From: Paenibacillus sp. PK3_47
GTDB taxonomy: Bacteria > Bacillota > Bacilli > Paenibacillales > Paenibacillaceae
Assembly (NCBI RefSeq): GCF_023520895.1
Contig: NZ_CP026029.1
Location: forward strand, 6,634,001-6,698,000
Direction of reading: 5' to 3'
DNA: 64,000 nt
The translations under genes and the position numbers were made by a program. The notes beneath the pieces were generated by a model that saw only the letters and a list, made by a program, of their open reading frames with translations, ran no database searches and was not told the DNA's origin. This document shows, one piece after another, positions 16,744 to 25,691 of this stretch (positions within the stretch are counted from its first letter, which is position 1; each line of letters starts with the position of its first letter).

Positions 16744-18861
16744 TTACATGACGCGTTTGAACAGCTTTTCCAGATCATATGCAGAGAAAGAAACGACGAT
16801 CGGCCGGCCGTGCGGACATGTGTAGGGCTGGCGGCAGGCCGCAAGCCTCGACAGCAGCGCCTCCACTTCCTGTTCTGTCAGCTTCTGGTTGGCCTTAATA
16901 GATGCCTTGCACGAGCATAGAATCGAGGACTTCTCACGCAGCTTGGCCAGGTCGATCGAGCGCTCGCTAAGCACCCATTCGGCCATTTCCTCGATAACCG
17001 CCTTCTCATCCCCTTCAGGGAACCAGTAAGGCAGGGAACGGACCAGAAAAGTCTGGCCGCCGAAATGCTCCAGATAAACCCCGGCCTGCTCGAACCAGTG
17101 CAGCCGTTCGCTGAGCTGGCGGCTCTCCGATGGAGTAAACTCCAGGGTGATCGGCAGCAGCAGTTCCTGGGAAGCATCTTCGGGCTTGCCGAATTTCTCA
17201 TAGTAAAATTCGTAATTAATCCGCTCATGGGCTGCATGCTGATCGATCAGATACAGCCCGCTGTCATTCTGGGCAATAATATAGGTCCCGTGATGCTGAC
17301 CGATATAGTTCAGCTCCGGAAACTGCGGAAGTCCCTGTTCCTCTTGGCCGGGAGGAGCATACAGCTCCCCGATTGAAGGAGCTCCCCCGCGTGCAGGCAT
17401 GCCTGTACCAGGCTGGCGGTAGCTGCCGCCAAAGCTGCTTTCACGCGGACGGGAAGAAGCATTCGCAGAACCCGCCGGGCTGCTTCCGCTGTACGCTGCA
17501 GCAGTCTCTCTGACCTGGGCTTGTCCCGGCTGGGGCAGGCTGCTTCCGCCATTATACCCGCCGCCGGTAACTCCGGAACCGCCGGGTAAAGGCGCTTTAC
17601 CGCCCTCCCTGATTAAACCGGCTGCAGCCAGACCTGCACTGCTGCTGAGCGGTTCTGTTCCCCCCGGAACCTTCATACTCGCAGGTGCTGCCCCAAACGG
17701 CCCGGCACTGCCGGATACATCATCGCCCGTTCTCTCCTGCGGGCTGCGGGAGCCGGGAGCCGTACCTTCAGAGCTGCCGGGAGCAGCACCTTTAGGAAAA
17801 GCAAACTGCTCCTGAATAAACGAGGAGCTGCCTTTGGACCCGATAATCTCCTTGGTTGGACGGGGAATCAGGGTCTGGCCCATCAGCACTTTGCGGATCT
17901 CCTGCTCGACAAAAGCATACAGCTCAATCTCCTTGCTGAATCGGACCTCCAGCTTGGCCGGATGCACGTTGACGTCGACGAGTGACGGATGCATGTCAAG
18001 TTTCAGCACGAGCAGCGGGTAACGGTTGATCGGCAGCAGCGTATGATACGCCCGCATAATCGCTGCATTCAAACCGTTGCTGCGGATATACCGGCCGCCG
18101 ACAATCGTGGTTACCGCATTGCGGTTGGACCGTGTCCATTCCGGACGGCTGACATAACCGGAAATCCGGTAGTCCGGATCCTCCGCCTCGACAGGCAGCA
18201 TCGCCTTCGCCGCAGAGGTGCCGTAAACAGCGGCAATGACCTGCAGCAAATCCCCGTTGCCCAGCGTGTGGAGCAGTTGATTGCCGTTATGGTGCAGTGT
18301 AAAAGAAATATCGGGGTGGGCAAGGGCCATCCGGTACATCGCATCCGAAATATGCCCGAGCTCTGTCTGGATACTCTTCATATATTTCAGCCTTGCCGGA
18401 GTATTATAAAATAATTCCCGGACTGCAAGATCGCTGCCTTTGCCGGAGGGTGTATCCTCATTTCGGATCAGCTTGCCGCCTTCAATATCGATTAATCTGC
18501 CTTTACCATCCTCATTGCTTGACGTAAGCAGCGAGACTTTGGAAACAGCCGCGATACTGGGAAGGGCTTCCCCCCGGAAGCCCAGGCTCGTGATCTGGAA
18601 CAGATCACGGCCATTCGCAATTTTGCTGGTGGCATGCCGGTAAAAAGCCGTTTCACAATCCTCCGGCTCAATACCGGAGCCGTTATCCTTGACACGGATG
18701 CTCTGCAGGCCGCCCTCTTCCACCGAAACCTCAATCCGGGTGCTTCCGGCGTCAATCGCATTCTCGCAAAGCTCCTTTACTACAGATGCCGGCCGCTCAA
18801 CTACTTCCCCGGCTGCGATCTGGTTGGCAATATGCTCGTCCAGTACATGAATTTTAGCCAA
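16744..18861 (-). CDS. mutL: DNA mismatch repair protein MutL
   Basis: This 705-aa protein links MutS to downstream repair. The N-terminal GHKL ATPase shows EVVERPASVVKELCENAIDAG, NGSGIEPED and GFRGEALPSIAAVS. The C-terminal half carries DQHAAHERINYE and CPHGRP, the metal-binding endonuclease motifs of species without MutH. Between them, about residues 345-500, lies a long Gly/Ser/Pro-rich linker that is less conserved and longer than in B. subtilis MutL (about 627 aa). It has a TTG start behind GAGGTGAG. It follows mutS by about 48 bp. Confidence 0.96.
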   Translation of the reverse strand: MAKIHVLDEHIANQIAAGEVVERPASVVKELCENAIDAGSTRIEVSVEEGGLQSIRVKDNGSGIEPEDCETAFYRHATSKIANGRDLFQITSLGFRGEALPSIAAVSKVSLLTSSNEDGKGRLIDIEGGKLIRNEDTPSGKGSDLAVRELFYNTPARLKYMKSIQTELGHISDAMYRMALAHPDISFTLHHNGNQLLHTLGNGDLLQVIAAVYGTSAAKAMLPVEAEDPDYRISGYVSRPEWTRSNRNAVTTIVGGRYIRSNGLNAAIMRAYHTLLPINRYPLLVLKLDMHPSLVDVNVHPAKLEVRFSKEIELYAFVEQEIRKVLMGQTLIPRPTKEIIGSKGSSSFIQEQFAFPKGAAPGSSEGTAPGSRSPQERTGDDVSGSAGPFGAAPASMKVPGGTEPLSSSAGLAAAGLIREGGKAPLPGGSGVTGGGYNGGSSLPQPGQAQVRETAAAYSGSSPAGSANASSRPRESSFGGSYRQPGTGMPARGGAPSIGELYAPPGQEEQGLPQFPELNYIGQHHGTYIIAQNDSGLYLIDQHAAHERINYEFYYEKFGKPEDASQELLLPITLEFTPSESRQLSERLHWFEQAGVYLEHFGGQTFLVRSLPYWFPEGDEKAVIEEMAEWVLSERSIDLAKLREKSSILCSCKASIKANQKLTEQEVEALLSRLAACRQPYTCPHGRPIVVSFSAYDLEKLFKRVM

Positions 18862-18909
18862 TGTTGCTCACCTCGTGATTTAAGATTTCATAGCCGGGGC
18901 CGGCATAAC

Positions 18910-21720
18910 TTACAGCCCCTTGGCCTTCTGCTTCAGTTCATTTAACAGCCCCATTGCCTGCAGCGGAGTCATGTTCATGAGATCCGCATCCTGAACCGCG
19001 GCAACAAGCTCCTTGAGCAGAGGATTCTCTTTGACCGGGGAAACTGCTGCAGCTCCGGCCTTCCTGCCTTTGCGGGTCTCTTCCTCGCCGAAGATCGAGA
19101 GCTGTACAACCTCCTGCTCTTCTTCCTCTTCAGGAGCTGCCAGTGATACAGCAGCTTCCTGGTAAGCAGTTCTGGTGCCGCCAAAGGAAATCCCTCTTGG
19201 CTGAGGCTTCACAGATTCTGGCTCCACTGGTTCCACTGGCTCCTTAGACTGCTCCGCCTGCTCTCTTAATACATCTCCTGTTGGTCCTGCAGAACCGGAA
19301 CCGGTTGTATAGTCAGCCGCTCCCGGAGGCGCGGCCTGTTCAATACTTTGCAGCAGTCCATAGGCCCGGTCAATGATGCCTTCCGGCAGGCCGGCCAGCC
19401 TTGCGCAATAAATCCCGTAGCTGCTGTCAGCAGCTCCCGGCACCAGCTTGCGCAGGAAGTTCACCTTGTCCCCGCTCTCCTGGACAGCCATCGAGAAATT
19501 GCGCAGGCCGGCAAGGCTCTCTTCCAGATGGGCCAGTTCATGAAAGTGTGTCGAGACCAGTGCTTTACAGGCAATGGTATCATGCACATATTCAATTACC
19601 GCCTGGGCAATGGCCATCCCTTCGCTGGTCGAGGTGCCCCGGCCCAGCTCATCGATAATAATCAGGCTGCGTGCCGTAGCCTTCTCGGTCATGACCTGGA
19701 TATCGGCCATTTCCACCATAAAGGTGCTCTGTCCGCCGATCAGGTCATCTGCCGCCCCGATCCGTGTAAAGATGCGGTCGATCAGCGGCACCTCCGCACT
19801 CGCAGCCGGGACAAAGCAGCCGATCTGGGCCATGATGCAGATCAGGGCCACCTGCCGCATATACGTGCTTTTCCCTGCCATATTCGGTCCTGTAATCAGC
19901 AGGATATTCCCTTCATCCTTGCTGAGCGTGCTGCCGTTGGCAATAAAGGAAGCATCCTTCAGGACAGCTTCAACCACAGGATGGCGCCCGTTCTCCAGAC
20001 GCAGGTCATATCCGTCAGTGAGCTTCGGCTTGACGAACCGGTGCTCGGCACTTACCGCCGCCAGGCACTGGTACACGTCGATTTCCGCCACCTTCTCCGC
20101 AAGGGCCTGCAGCCGGGGGATCTGCGCAGCCACCCGGTCGCGCAGCTCGGTGAACAGGCTGTATTCCAGATCGGTCATCTTGTCCTGCGCTTCCAGAATC
20201 AGCGCTTCCTTCTCCTTCAGCTCCGGGGTTACGAACCGCTCGGCATTGGCCAGCGTCTGCTTGCGTTCATATCTTCCTTCCGGCAGCGCCGCAAGGTTGG
20301 AACGGGTAATTTCAATGAAATACCCGAAAATTTTGTTATAGCCGATCTTCAGCGACTTAATGCCTGTTGCCTGGCGTTCCTTTGCCTCAAGCTCGGCAAT
20401 CCACCGTTTGCCGCTGCTGCTGGCTTCCCGCAGCTCATCCAGACGTTCATGGTAGCCTGTCCGGATGATTCCGCCGTCACGCACGGACACCGGCGGATCC
20501 TCGATAATGGCATGCTCAATGTCTTCACGAAGTTCTGTACATTCATCCATCGAAGAGCCGATTTCTCGCAGGGTTGCCGACCCTGATGCCAGACACATTT
20601 CCTTCAAGGCCGGGATCTGCGCCAGCGACAGCTTCAGCGCATTCATGTCCCGTCCGTTGGCACTGCCGAAGGCGATGCGGCCGACCAGCCGCTCCAGGTC
20701 ATAAATCTCCTTCAGCGCACCCCGCAAATCCTCCCGCACAATGAACTGGTTGTACAGATAATCGACAGCCTCCAGCCGGCGCTCAATCGGAGCACGCTGG
20801 AGCAGGGGCTTATCGATTCTGCGGCGCAGCAGCCGTCCGCCCATCGACGTCTCGGAGCGGTCCAGCAGCCAGAGCAGCGAGCCTTTTTTGGAACGCTCCC
20901 GCACGGTTTCGGTCAGCTCCAGATTCCGGCGCGTAAACGGATCAAGGATCATATAGTTCCCCGGTTCATACGGGGAGATCTGGCTCAGCTGACCCAGCGA
21001 CCGGCGCTGTGTCTCATTCAGATAGGAGATCAGCATGGCCAGGCATTTGCCCCGCTCCTGCTCCAGCCTTACCCAGGCGGCTTCACCGAACTGGCGGCGG
21101 GCAAGCTCCTCCTCTCTCTTGTCCCAAGGGGTATACACAACCGGCTTCGCCAGCAGCGACGCCTCACTGCGCAGCTGCTCAAGCAGTGCCGCATCCCCGA
21201 TAATCTCTGCCGGTTCATAGATCCCAATCTCATCGCGCAGCCACTCGGCACCTGACAGTACGGAAGTGACATACAGCTCACCGGTAGTCAAATCACAGGC
21301 CGCCAGCGCCATCATCCCGTCTTCCTCAGTGACACAGACGAGATAGTTGTTGCTTTTGTCCGTAATAATCTTGCCGTCCATCACCGTACCCGGTGTTACG
21401 ACACGGACGATATCCCGCCGCACCATGCCTTTGGTTACCGCCGGATCGTCCAGCTGTTCACAAATGGCGACCTTGTAGCCTTTTTCAATCAGGCGCTGGA
21501 TGTAGCCTTCAGCGGCATGATAAGGCACCCCGCACATCGGGATCTTCTCTTCACTGCCCCCTTCACGGCCTGTTAAAGTAATCTCAAGTTCCTTGGAAGC
21601 GAGAATCGCATCCTCAAAGAACATTTCATAAAAATCGCCCAGCCGGAAAAAAAGGAAAGCGTCCTTCGCCCCTTCCTTTACCTTCAGGTACTGCTCTATC
21701 ATTGGCGTATATTTTGCCAT
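18910..21720 (-). CDS. mutS: DNA mismatch repair protein MutS
   Basis: This 936-aa protein recognises mismatches. The N-terminal KAFLFFRLGDFYEMF-type mismatch-binding motif is present (residues 22-35, FLFFRLGDFYEMFFED). The ATPase has Walker A GPNMAGKST near 610, Walker B IIIDELGRGTSTSEG, and the STHFHEL switch. The region 790-890 is an expanded acidic, Pro/Glu-rich linker before the C-terminal tetramerisation/beta-clamp part, making it longer than the usual 850-870 aa. I chose the ATG at 21720, well spaced from GGAGG, over a GTG one codon upstream. Confidence 0.97.
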   Translation of the reverse strand: MAKYTPMIEQYLKVKEGAKDAFLFFRLGDFYEMFFEDAILASKELEITLTGREGGSEEKIPMCGVPYHAAEGYIQRLIEKGYKVAICEQLDDPAVTKGMVRRDIVRVVTPGTVMDGKIITDKSNNYLVCVTEEDGMMALAACDLTTGELYVTSVLSGAEWLRDEIGIYEPAEIIGDAALLEQLRSEASLLAKPVVYTPWDKREEELARRQFGEAAWVRLEQERGKCLAMLISYLNETQRRSLGQLSQISPYEPGNYMILDPFTRRNLELTETVRERSKKGSLLWLLDRSETSMGGRLLRRRIDKPLLQRAPIERRLEAVDYLYNQFIVREDLRGALKEIYDLERLVGRIAFGSANGRDMNALKLSLAQIPALKEMCLASGSATLREIGSSMDECTELREDIEHAIIEDPPVSVRDGGIIRTGYHERLDELREASSSGKRWIAELEAKERQATGIKSLKIGYNKIFGYFIEITRSNLAALPEGRYERKQTLANAERFVTPELKEKEALILEAQDKMTDLEYSLFTELRDRVAAQIPRLQALAEKVAEIDVYQCLAAVSAEHRFVKPKLTDGYDLRLENGRHPVVEAVLKDASFIANGSTLSKDEGNILLITGPNMAGKSTYMRQVALICIMAQIGCFVPAASAEVPLIDRIFTRIGAADDLIGGQSTFMVEMADIQVMTEKATARSLIIIDELGRGTSTSEGMAIAQAVIEYVHDTIACKALVSTHFHELAHLEESLAGLRNFSMAVQESGDKVNFLRKLVPGAADSSYGIYCARLAGLPEGIIDRAYGLLQSIEQAAPPGAADYTTGSGSAGPTGDVLREQAEQSKEPVEPVEPESVKPQPRGISFGGTRTAYQEAAVSLAAPEEEEEQEVVQLSIFGEEETRKGRKAGAAAVSPVKENPLLKELVAAVQDADLMNMTPLQAMGLLNELKQKAKGL

Positions 21721-21914
21721 CACTAACCTCCATGCCTGACTTCTGTACTCTCCATTATAACAGAAACACGCAAGTCAAAGTTACACCGCAGCGGACAATC
21801 TGCCATACCGGCCAACGAACGCCTATTCTCCGGCAGAATGATGTAATTTTCAGCACACATGCAGTAAGATAATTACCATACATATTTTTCACTAAGTAAA
21901 AGGGGGCTTGCGCA

Positions 21915-22718
21915 ATGATTACTAAATTACAGGAGAACGATCTGGACAGAATAATGGCGCTGGTGGGCAAAAATCCGGCGATTAACCTGTTCATTATCGG
22001 AGACGTGGAGAACTTCGGGTTTGGTCAGGATTTTATGGAGCTGTGGGGAGAATCCGATTCACCGGAAGGGCCGCTTACAGCAGTCATGCTGCGGTACTTT
22101 GGAAGTTATCTGCCTTACGCGGAGGGCGCTTTTGATGCGGACGGGTTTGCAGAGCTGATCCGGAGGAACACAGCGGCTGAAATGATCTCCGGGTCTTCTG
22201 AGGTTGTACAGGCGTTCAGGGGAAAAGTAGGTATCCGGAATGAGAAAAACATGCATTTTGCCCAGGTCAGTGAGATGAATGACGAAATCCGCAGTGCAGT
22301 ATCCACCCCCGTTAAGATTAAAAGAGCCGCAGTAGAAGATGTAGAAGCCATATGTTCCTTAATGGACATTATTGAAGAGTTCGAGAGCAGTCCGGAGGAC
22401 TCCCGCCGCAGCTACCGTAAAACTCTGGAGAGCGGAACCGGGCGCACTTATTTTGCCGAGCAGGATGGCCGGGTCATTGCAGCAGCGTCCACTACAGCGG
22501 AGAATTCCATGTCAGCGATGATCGTCGGAGTGGCAACCCATCCTGAATACCGGGGCAAGGGTCTGGCTACCCGTGTGGTCGCCCAGCTGTGTACTGAAAT
22601 TATTGCTGAGGGTAAATCGCTGTGTCTGTTCTATGATAACCCTCAGGCAGGAGTGATTTACAAAAAGCTTGGCTTCAGCGATATCGGCTCTTGGACGATG
22701 ACGTACTTACATAAGTAG
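21915..22718 (+). CDS. GNAT-family N-acetyltransferase
   Basis: This 267-aa protein has its GNAT domain in the C-terminal half. The acetyl-CoA loop is VATHPEYRGKGLATRVV (R/Q-x-x-G-x-G/A), and it ends with AGVIYKKLGFSDIG. The N-terminal 120 residues look like a second, decayed GNAT-like half. The substrate is unknown. It diverges from mutS and faces the amidoligase gene across an array of hairpins. Confidence 0.85.
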   Translation: MITKLQENDLDRIMALVGKNPAINLFIIGDVENFGFGQDFMELWGESDSPEGPLTAVMLRYFGSYLPYAEGAFDADGFAELIRRNTAAEMISGSSEVVQAFRGKVGIRNEKNMHFAQVSEMNDEIRSAVSTPVKIKRAAVEDVEAICSLMDIIEEFESSPEDSRRSYRKTLESGTGRTYFAEQDGRVIAAASTTAENSMSAMIVGVATHPEYRGKGLATRVVAQLCTEIIAEGKSLCLFYDNPQAGVIYKKLGFSDIGSWTMTYLHK

Positions 22719-22813
22719 AAGCCAGTTCATATTGTGTAAAGATAGCGTCCGGCCTTATATGAATGTTAATAAGAGTTAGACCCATTTACAGGGTCTATCT
22801 CTCCATAGTATTG

Positions 22814-22849
22814 AGAAACCCGGCTCTTTTAAGGGTCTTGGGTTTCTTT
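22814..22849 (+). terminator. Terminator of the GNAT gene
   Basis: AGAAACCC pairs with GGGTTTCT across a loop holding a second short pairing, followed by TTTG. A smaller hairpin (TAGACCC/GGGTCTA) lies just upstream at about 22777-22798. Confidence 0.65.
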
Positions 22850-22864
22850 GCTGTGTTTTCATGT

Positions 22865-23133
22865 CTGCGGACGCTGCTTCGGTTATATGCTTCCTCCTCT
22901 TTGGCACGCTAACTGTTGCAGCCAACTTTAGCACACTAACTTTTGCACGCTAACGGACACTGCGTCCGTTATTTGCCGGAAATCGCCCCGTTTCCGACGC
23001 TTACGGACCGTGGTTCCTTTATTCTGCTAAATGATCGGTACATTAAGCCCTTTCGGATGAAATAACGGATCCTTGGTCCGTTAGGATTCTAAAATACACC
23101 TCTAGCGCAAAATAACGGATCCAGGGTTCGTTA
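22865..23133. repeat. Cluster of five 21-bp TAACGGA hairpins
   Basis: 21-bp units of the form TAACGGA-N7-TCCGTTA occur at 22951-22971 (TAACGGACactgcGTCCGTTA), 23063-23083 and 23113-23133, with degenerate members at 22865-22885 and 23001-23021. Starts are spaced 86, 50, 62 and 50 bp. The flanks (GCGCAAAATAACGGATCC, GATGAAATAACGGATCC) are partly shared. The stretch has no gene and lies between convergent transcription units. Confidence 0.8.
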
Positions 23134-23234
23134 GCCTTAGCATATCAAAGGAATTAACAGGTTCTGGTGTCCGTGAGGCGATAATTTGGAGCCGGCAATG
23201 GAGAACGCGGTGCCGTGTGAAATCAAGATCACAT

Positions 23235-23267
23235 AAAAAAGGCTGTCGTGACTTTCCCGACAGCCTG
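23235..23267 (-). terminator. Terminator of the amidoligase gene
   Basis: On the minus strand AGGCTGTCG pairs perfectly with CGACAGCCT and is followed by six T. A second stem, GGGAGACC/GGTCTCCC at about 23273-23296, overlaps the stop codon. Confidence 0.85.
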
Positions 23268-23281
23268 AAGAGGGAGACCTT

Positions 23282-24622
23282 TTACGGGGTCTCCCTCTTG
23301 CTGCTCCATAGTCCGCGGATATCACGCGACTCATCCCAGGTCTGTTCCGCGGCGATGGAGCGGAACAGCGGGTCTATGTAGCGCGCGGCGCTGCCATAGC
23401 CGGGCAGGGCGCGAAGCTGCGCTTCCAGCACAGGAACTGCTGCGCGCAGCGGTGTTTTGTCGCCGCGGTAGTAGGCGGCATGGTGCTCTTCCCGGTCGAG
23501 CGGGCGCAGCGGCAGGTCTTCATAACGGCTCACAATAAGGTGAGCCAGGAAGACAGCGCCTTTGGCGATGACCGGGGAGACCAGGAAGCTCGGCAGGGTC
23601 CGGTATTCAAAGCCGCCATGCGGCTGAAGCCGGAAATCGCCGAGCACGCCGTAACGCGGGCGGCGCGCAGCCGCCCTGGCGTCCTCCAGCAGAAGCAGCG
23701 GCAGCGCCAGGTAGCTGTCGAGCGCGCGCAAGAGCGGCGCCGTCAGCGTGACGCCGCTGAAGTGCAGGTGGCCGCCGAGGGCCCAGCCGGCCACCGGCAT
23801 GCCTCCCGCCCGCCAGCGAAGCGAGCGGTCGGCGACCAAGCGGTCCGCCGTGCGCGCGGCGGACATCAGCTGCGCCAGCAGCGCGCGCGGCGAAGGCCGC
23901 GGCGCAGGGCGCAGCTCGGCGACCGGGAACGCGCCGCGCGTTCCCGGGGGTCCGGCGTCGCAGCCGGCGACGCCGTCCGCAGGCAGGTACCGCGACGCGG
24001 GCACGACGCGGCCGGAGGATTCCCGGAGGATAAGGAACTCCGGGTCCATGCCCATGAGCAGCCCGGGACGCCCCGGCTGCTCATGGGACAGCGCCCCGCT
24101 AAGCGCGGCGGCGGCTGTCCTGTACGGCTCCGGCAGCGGCTGGCCGGGCCGCTCCGGCAGCGGGGTCATCTCCTCGACGATATACCGCCGGCCGCCCATG
24201 GCCCGCAGCAGCACTTCCCCGCTGTCCAGACCCAGGGCATACAATGCCCGGATAGCAGCGGTCTCCAGATGTTTCCCGGACCTGCTCCGGCCGGAAGAAT
24301 CCAGGCCCCCGGGTCCTCCGTTATCATCCTGATGTCCCGGGATACCGGCAGCAGCCCCCGCCGGTATCCCTGCGGCCCCGCGCAAAACTTCAGGACGCGG
24401 TCCGATCCTCCCGGCCCTGCCCGCATAGAGCGGCAGAATCCCAATAACGGCAAGATTAAAGACAAGCACCCGGTACTGCAGCCTGTGTACACCGCTTTTC
24501 TCAGAATATGTATTTTCCGCTTTCCCGCATGAAGGGAAGCTGGCTTCCACTCCGCAGCGCTGCAGCCTGGCTGCCCGTTCCCCGGGCGACAACCTCAGAT
24601 ATACGCCGATCCCTTCGTTCAT
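23282..24622 (-). CDS. Putative amidoligase, phiEco32-like COOH-NH2 ligase type 2
   Basis: This 446-aa protein carries the spaced motifs of the glutamine-synthetase-fold amidoligases: GMDPEF (191-196), AELRP (235-239), GGHLHFSG (283-290, compare GxGxHxH of GlnA) and FEYRTLPSF (338-346). Such enzymes are predicted to join a carboxyl to an amine using ATP. The N-terminal 180 residues are variable. The coding region is strikingly GC-rich, most of all at 23700-24150, unlike the genes on either side. It lies just downstream of cotE on the same strand, each with its own terminator. A role in modifying spore or wall material is an inference from place only. Confidence 0.75.
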   Translation of the reverse strand: MNEGIGVYLRLSPGERAARLQRCGVEASFPSCGKAENTYSEKSGVHRLQYRVLVFNLAVIGILPLYAGRAGRIGPRPEVLRGAAGIPAGAAAGIPGHQDDNGGPGGLDSSGRSRSGKHLETAAIRALYALGLDSGEVLLRAMGGRRYIVEEMTPLPERPGQPLPEPYRTAAAALSGALSHEQPGRPGLLMGMDPEFLILRESSGRVVPASRYLPADGVAGCDAGPPGTRGAFPVAELRPAPRPSPRALLAQLMSAARTADRLVADRSLRWRAGGMPVAGWALGGHLHFSGVTLTAPLLRALDSYLALPLLLLEDARAAARRPRYGVLGDFRLQPHGGFEYRTLPSFLVSPVIAKGAVFLAHLIVSRYEDLPLRPLDREEHHAAYYRGDKTPLRAAVPVLEAQLRALPGYGSAARYIDPLFRSIAAEQTWDESRDIRGLWSSKRETP

Positions 24623-24819
24623 ACCTGCAGCTCCCTCTAGCCTTTGCAGCCTGCCGCCGCCCCGCCATAATTAAATTCTACAAAGGAGCTTGACTTCAAT
24701 CCGTAATCAAATAATTGGCAGGCCCCAAATATATATCTTCAGATACATCAAGAAGAAACGGTCTTGCCGTCCTGTTCAGACGGTATCCGTTTCTGCGAGA
24801 AATATAAAAGTGACTTTTT

Positions 24820-24844
24820 AAAAAAAGGAGGGCATTCGCCCTCT
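24820..24844 (-). terminator. cotE terminator
   Basis: On the minus strand GAGGGC-GAAT-GCCCTC is followed by seven T and then A-rich sequence, about 75 bp past the cotE stop. Confidence 0.8.
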
Positions 24845-24916
24845 TCGCCGCCGCACCTGCTACATATAATGGATTATAACCCACACGTTGCAGCAGGGCG
24901 GCGGCGTCTCCCCTTC

Positions 24917-25474
24917 TTACAGCTCATCATCCAGGGCGTCGGGATCCAGATCGTCGTAATCGAAGCTTTCACCGTCAAAATCATAATCCTTGTCTTCAAG
25001 ATCATCGGCCTGATCGCTGACAAATACGCGGACCTTGGTCTCAGCCACCAGTTCCGCTTCGAACTCTCTTTCTACGCGCAGCGTCACACTGCCTCCGCCA
25101 GGCGATACTCCTGCTTCCACACAGTTAGGCTCCTGCGTTGCCTCCGCAGAAACCTCCACCGTGGAAGCACGGTGTCTCGGGTCCAGATACGACAGCGGAA
25201 TAAGCTCCACATAAGAGACCGTTTCTTTAGCCACCTCGGTCTGCTTGTTCTTGTCGTAAGAGTACCAGATGTTAACATCGTAAGTACCGATGACTTCAAT
25301 TCCGTTTCCGGCGGCAACCGCTTCGTACTGGTGGTTAATGATCCAGGCCCCCAGAATACTAGTCGGATGATGTGGCGGAGTCACGGTATGGGTTGCGGTA
25401 GAGAACTTACGACCTTTGCCGCAGATGGCCTTCGTAATGATCTCCCTTGTTTGACGTTTATGACTTAATGACAT
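24917..25474 (-). CDS. cotE: Outer spore coat morphogenetic protein CotE
   Basis: This 185-aa protein directs outer coat assembly in the mother cell. The conserved text TREIITKAICGKGRKFSTATH, ILGAWIINHQYEA, GTYDVNIWYSYDKNKQTEVA, EPNCVEAGVS and EREFEAELVAETKV follows CotE closely. It ends in a very acidic tail (DLEDKDYDFDGES...DALDDEL), as in other CotE. I chose the ATG at 25474 after GGAGGAGG rather than an upstream in-frame ATG that precedes the ribosome binding site. It lies in the conserved neighbourhood of mutS-mutL. Confidence 0.95.
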   Translation of the reverse strand: MSLSHKRQTREIITKAICGKGRKFSTATHTVTPPHHPTSILGAWIINHQYEAVAAGNGIEVIGTYDVNIWYSYDKNKQTEVAKETVSYVELIPLSYLDPRHRASTVEVSAEATQEPNCVEAGVSPGGGSVTLRVEREFEAELVAETKVRVFVSDQADDLEDKDYDFDGESFDYDDLDPDALDDEL

Positions 25475-25639
25475 CTTTAAACCTCCTCCATACAATCATT
25501 CACTATCAAGTGTATGCAGGTTCTGGGCATTTGTTGATTGTTAGAGTAGAAATAAATTTGGGTAAGCCCTCCCTTCGCGCTTCTTTAAGATTCATAGTAC
25601 ATTTTATTGCCGGCATCGGCCGGATATGAGTGCCATGCC

Positions 25640-25684
25640 AAATACCCCCTGCCGCAATTCTCCCGGCAGGGGGTATTTATTTTA
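25640..25684. terminator. Bidirectional terminator
   Basis: A 15-bp near-perfect stem (AAATACCCCCTGCCG with CGGCAGGGGGTATTT) lies just past the HD-GYP stop codon. T-rich runs on both sides allow use in either direction. Confidence 0.8.
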
Positions 25685-25691
25685 ATGATGA

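Noticed and set aside
19348..20586. 412-codon open frame antisense to mutS
   Set aside because: Entirely within mutS, with no ribosome binding site and no family match. GC-rich coding sequence leaves the opposite strand open by chance.
23480..24532. 350-codon open frame antisense to the amidoligase
   Set aside because: Arg/Gln/Pro-rich reading of a very GC-rich gene. The minus-strand frame has the motif set, so this one is a shadow.
24696..24884. 62-codon minus-strand frame between cotE and the amidoligase
   Set aside because: It contains the cotE terminator and has no start signals.
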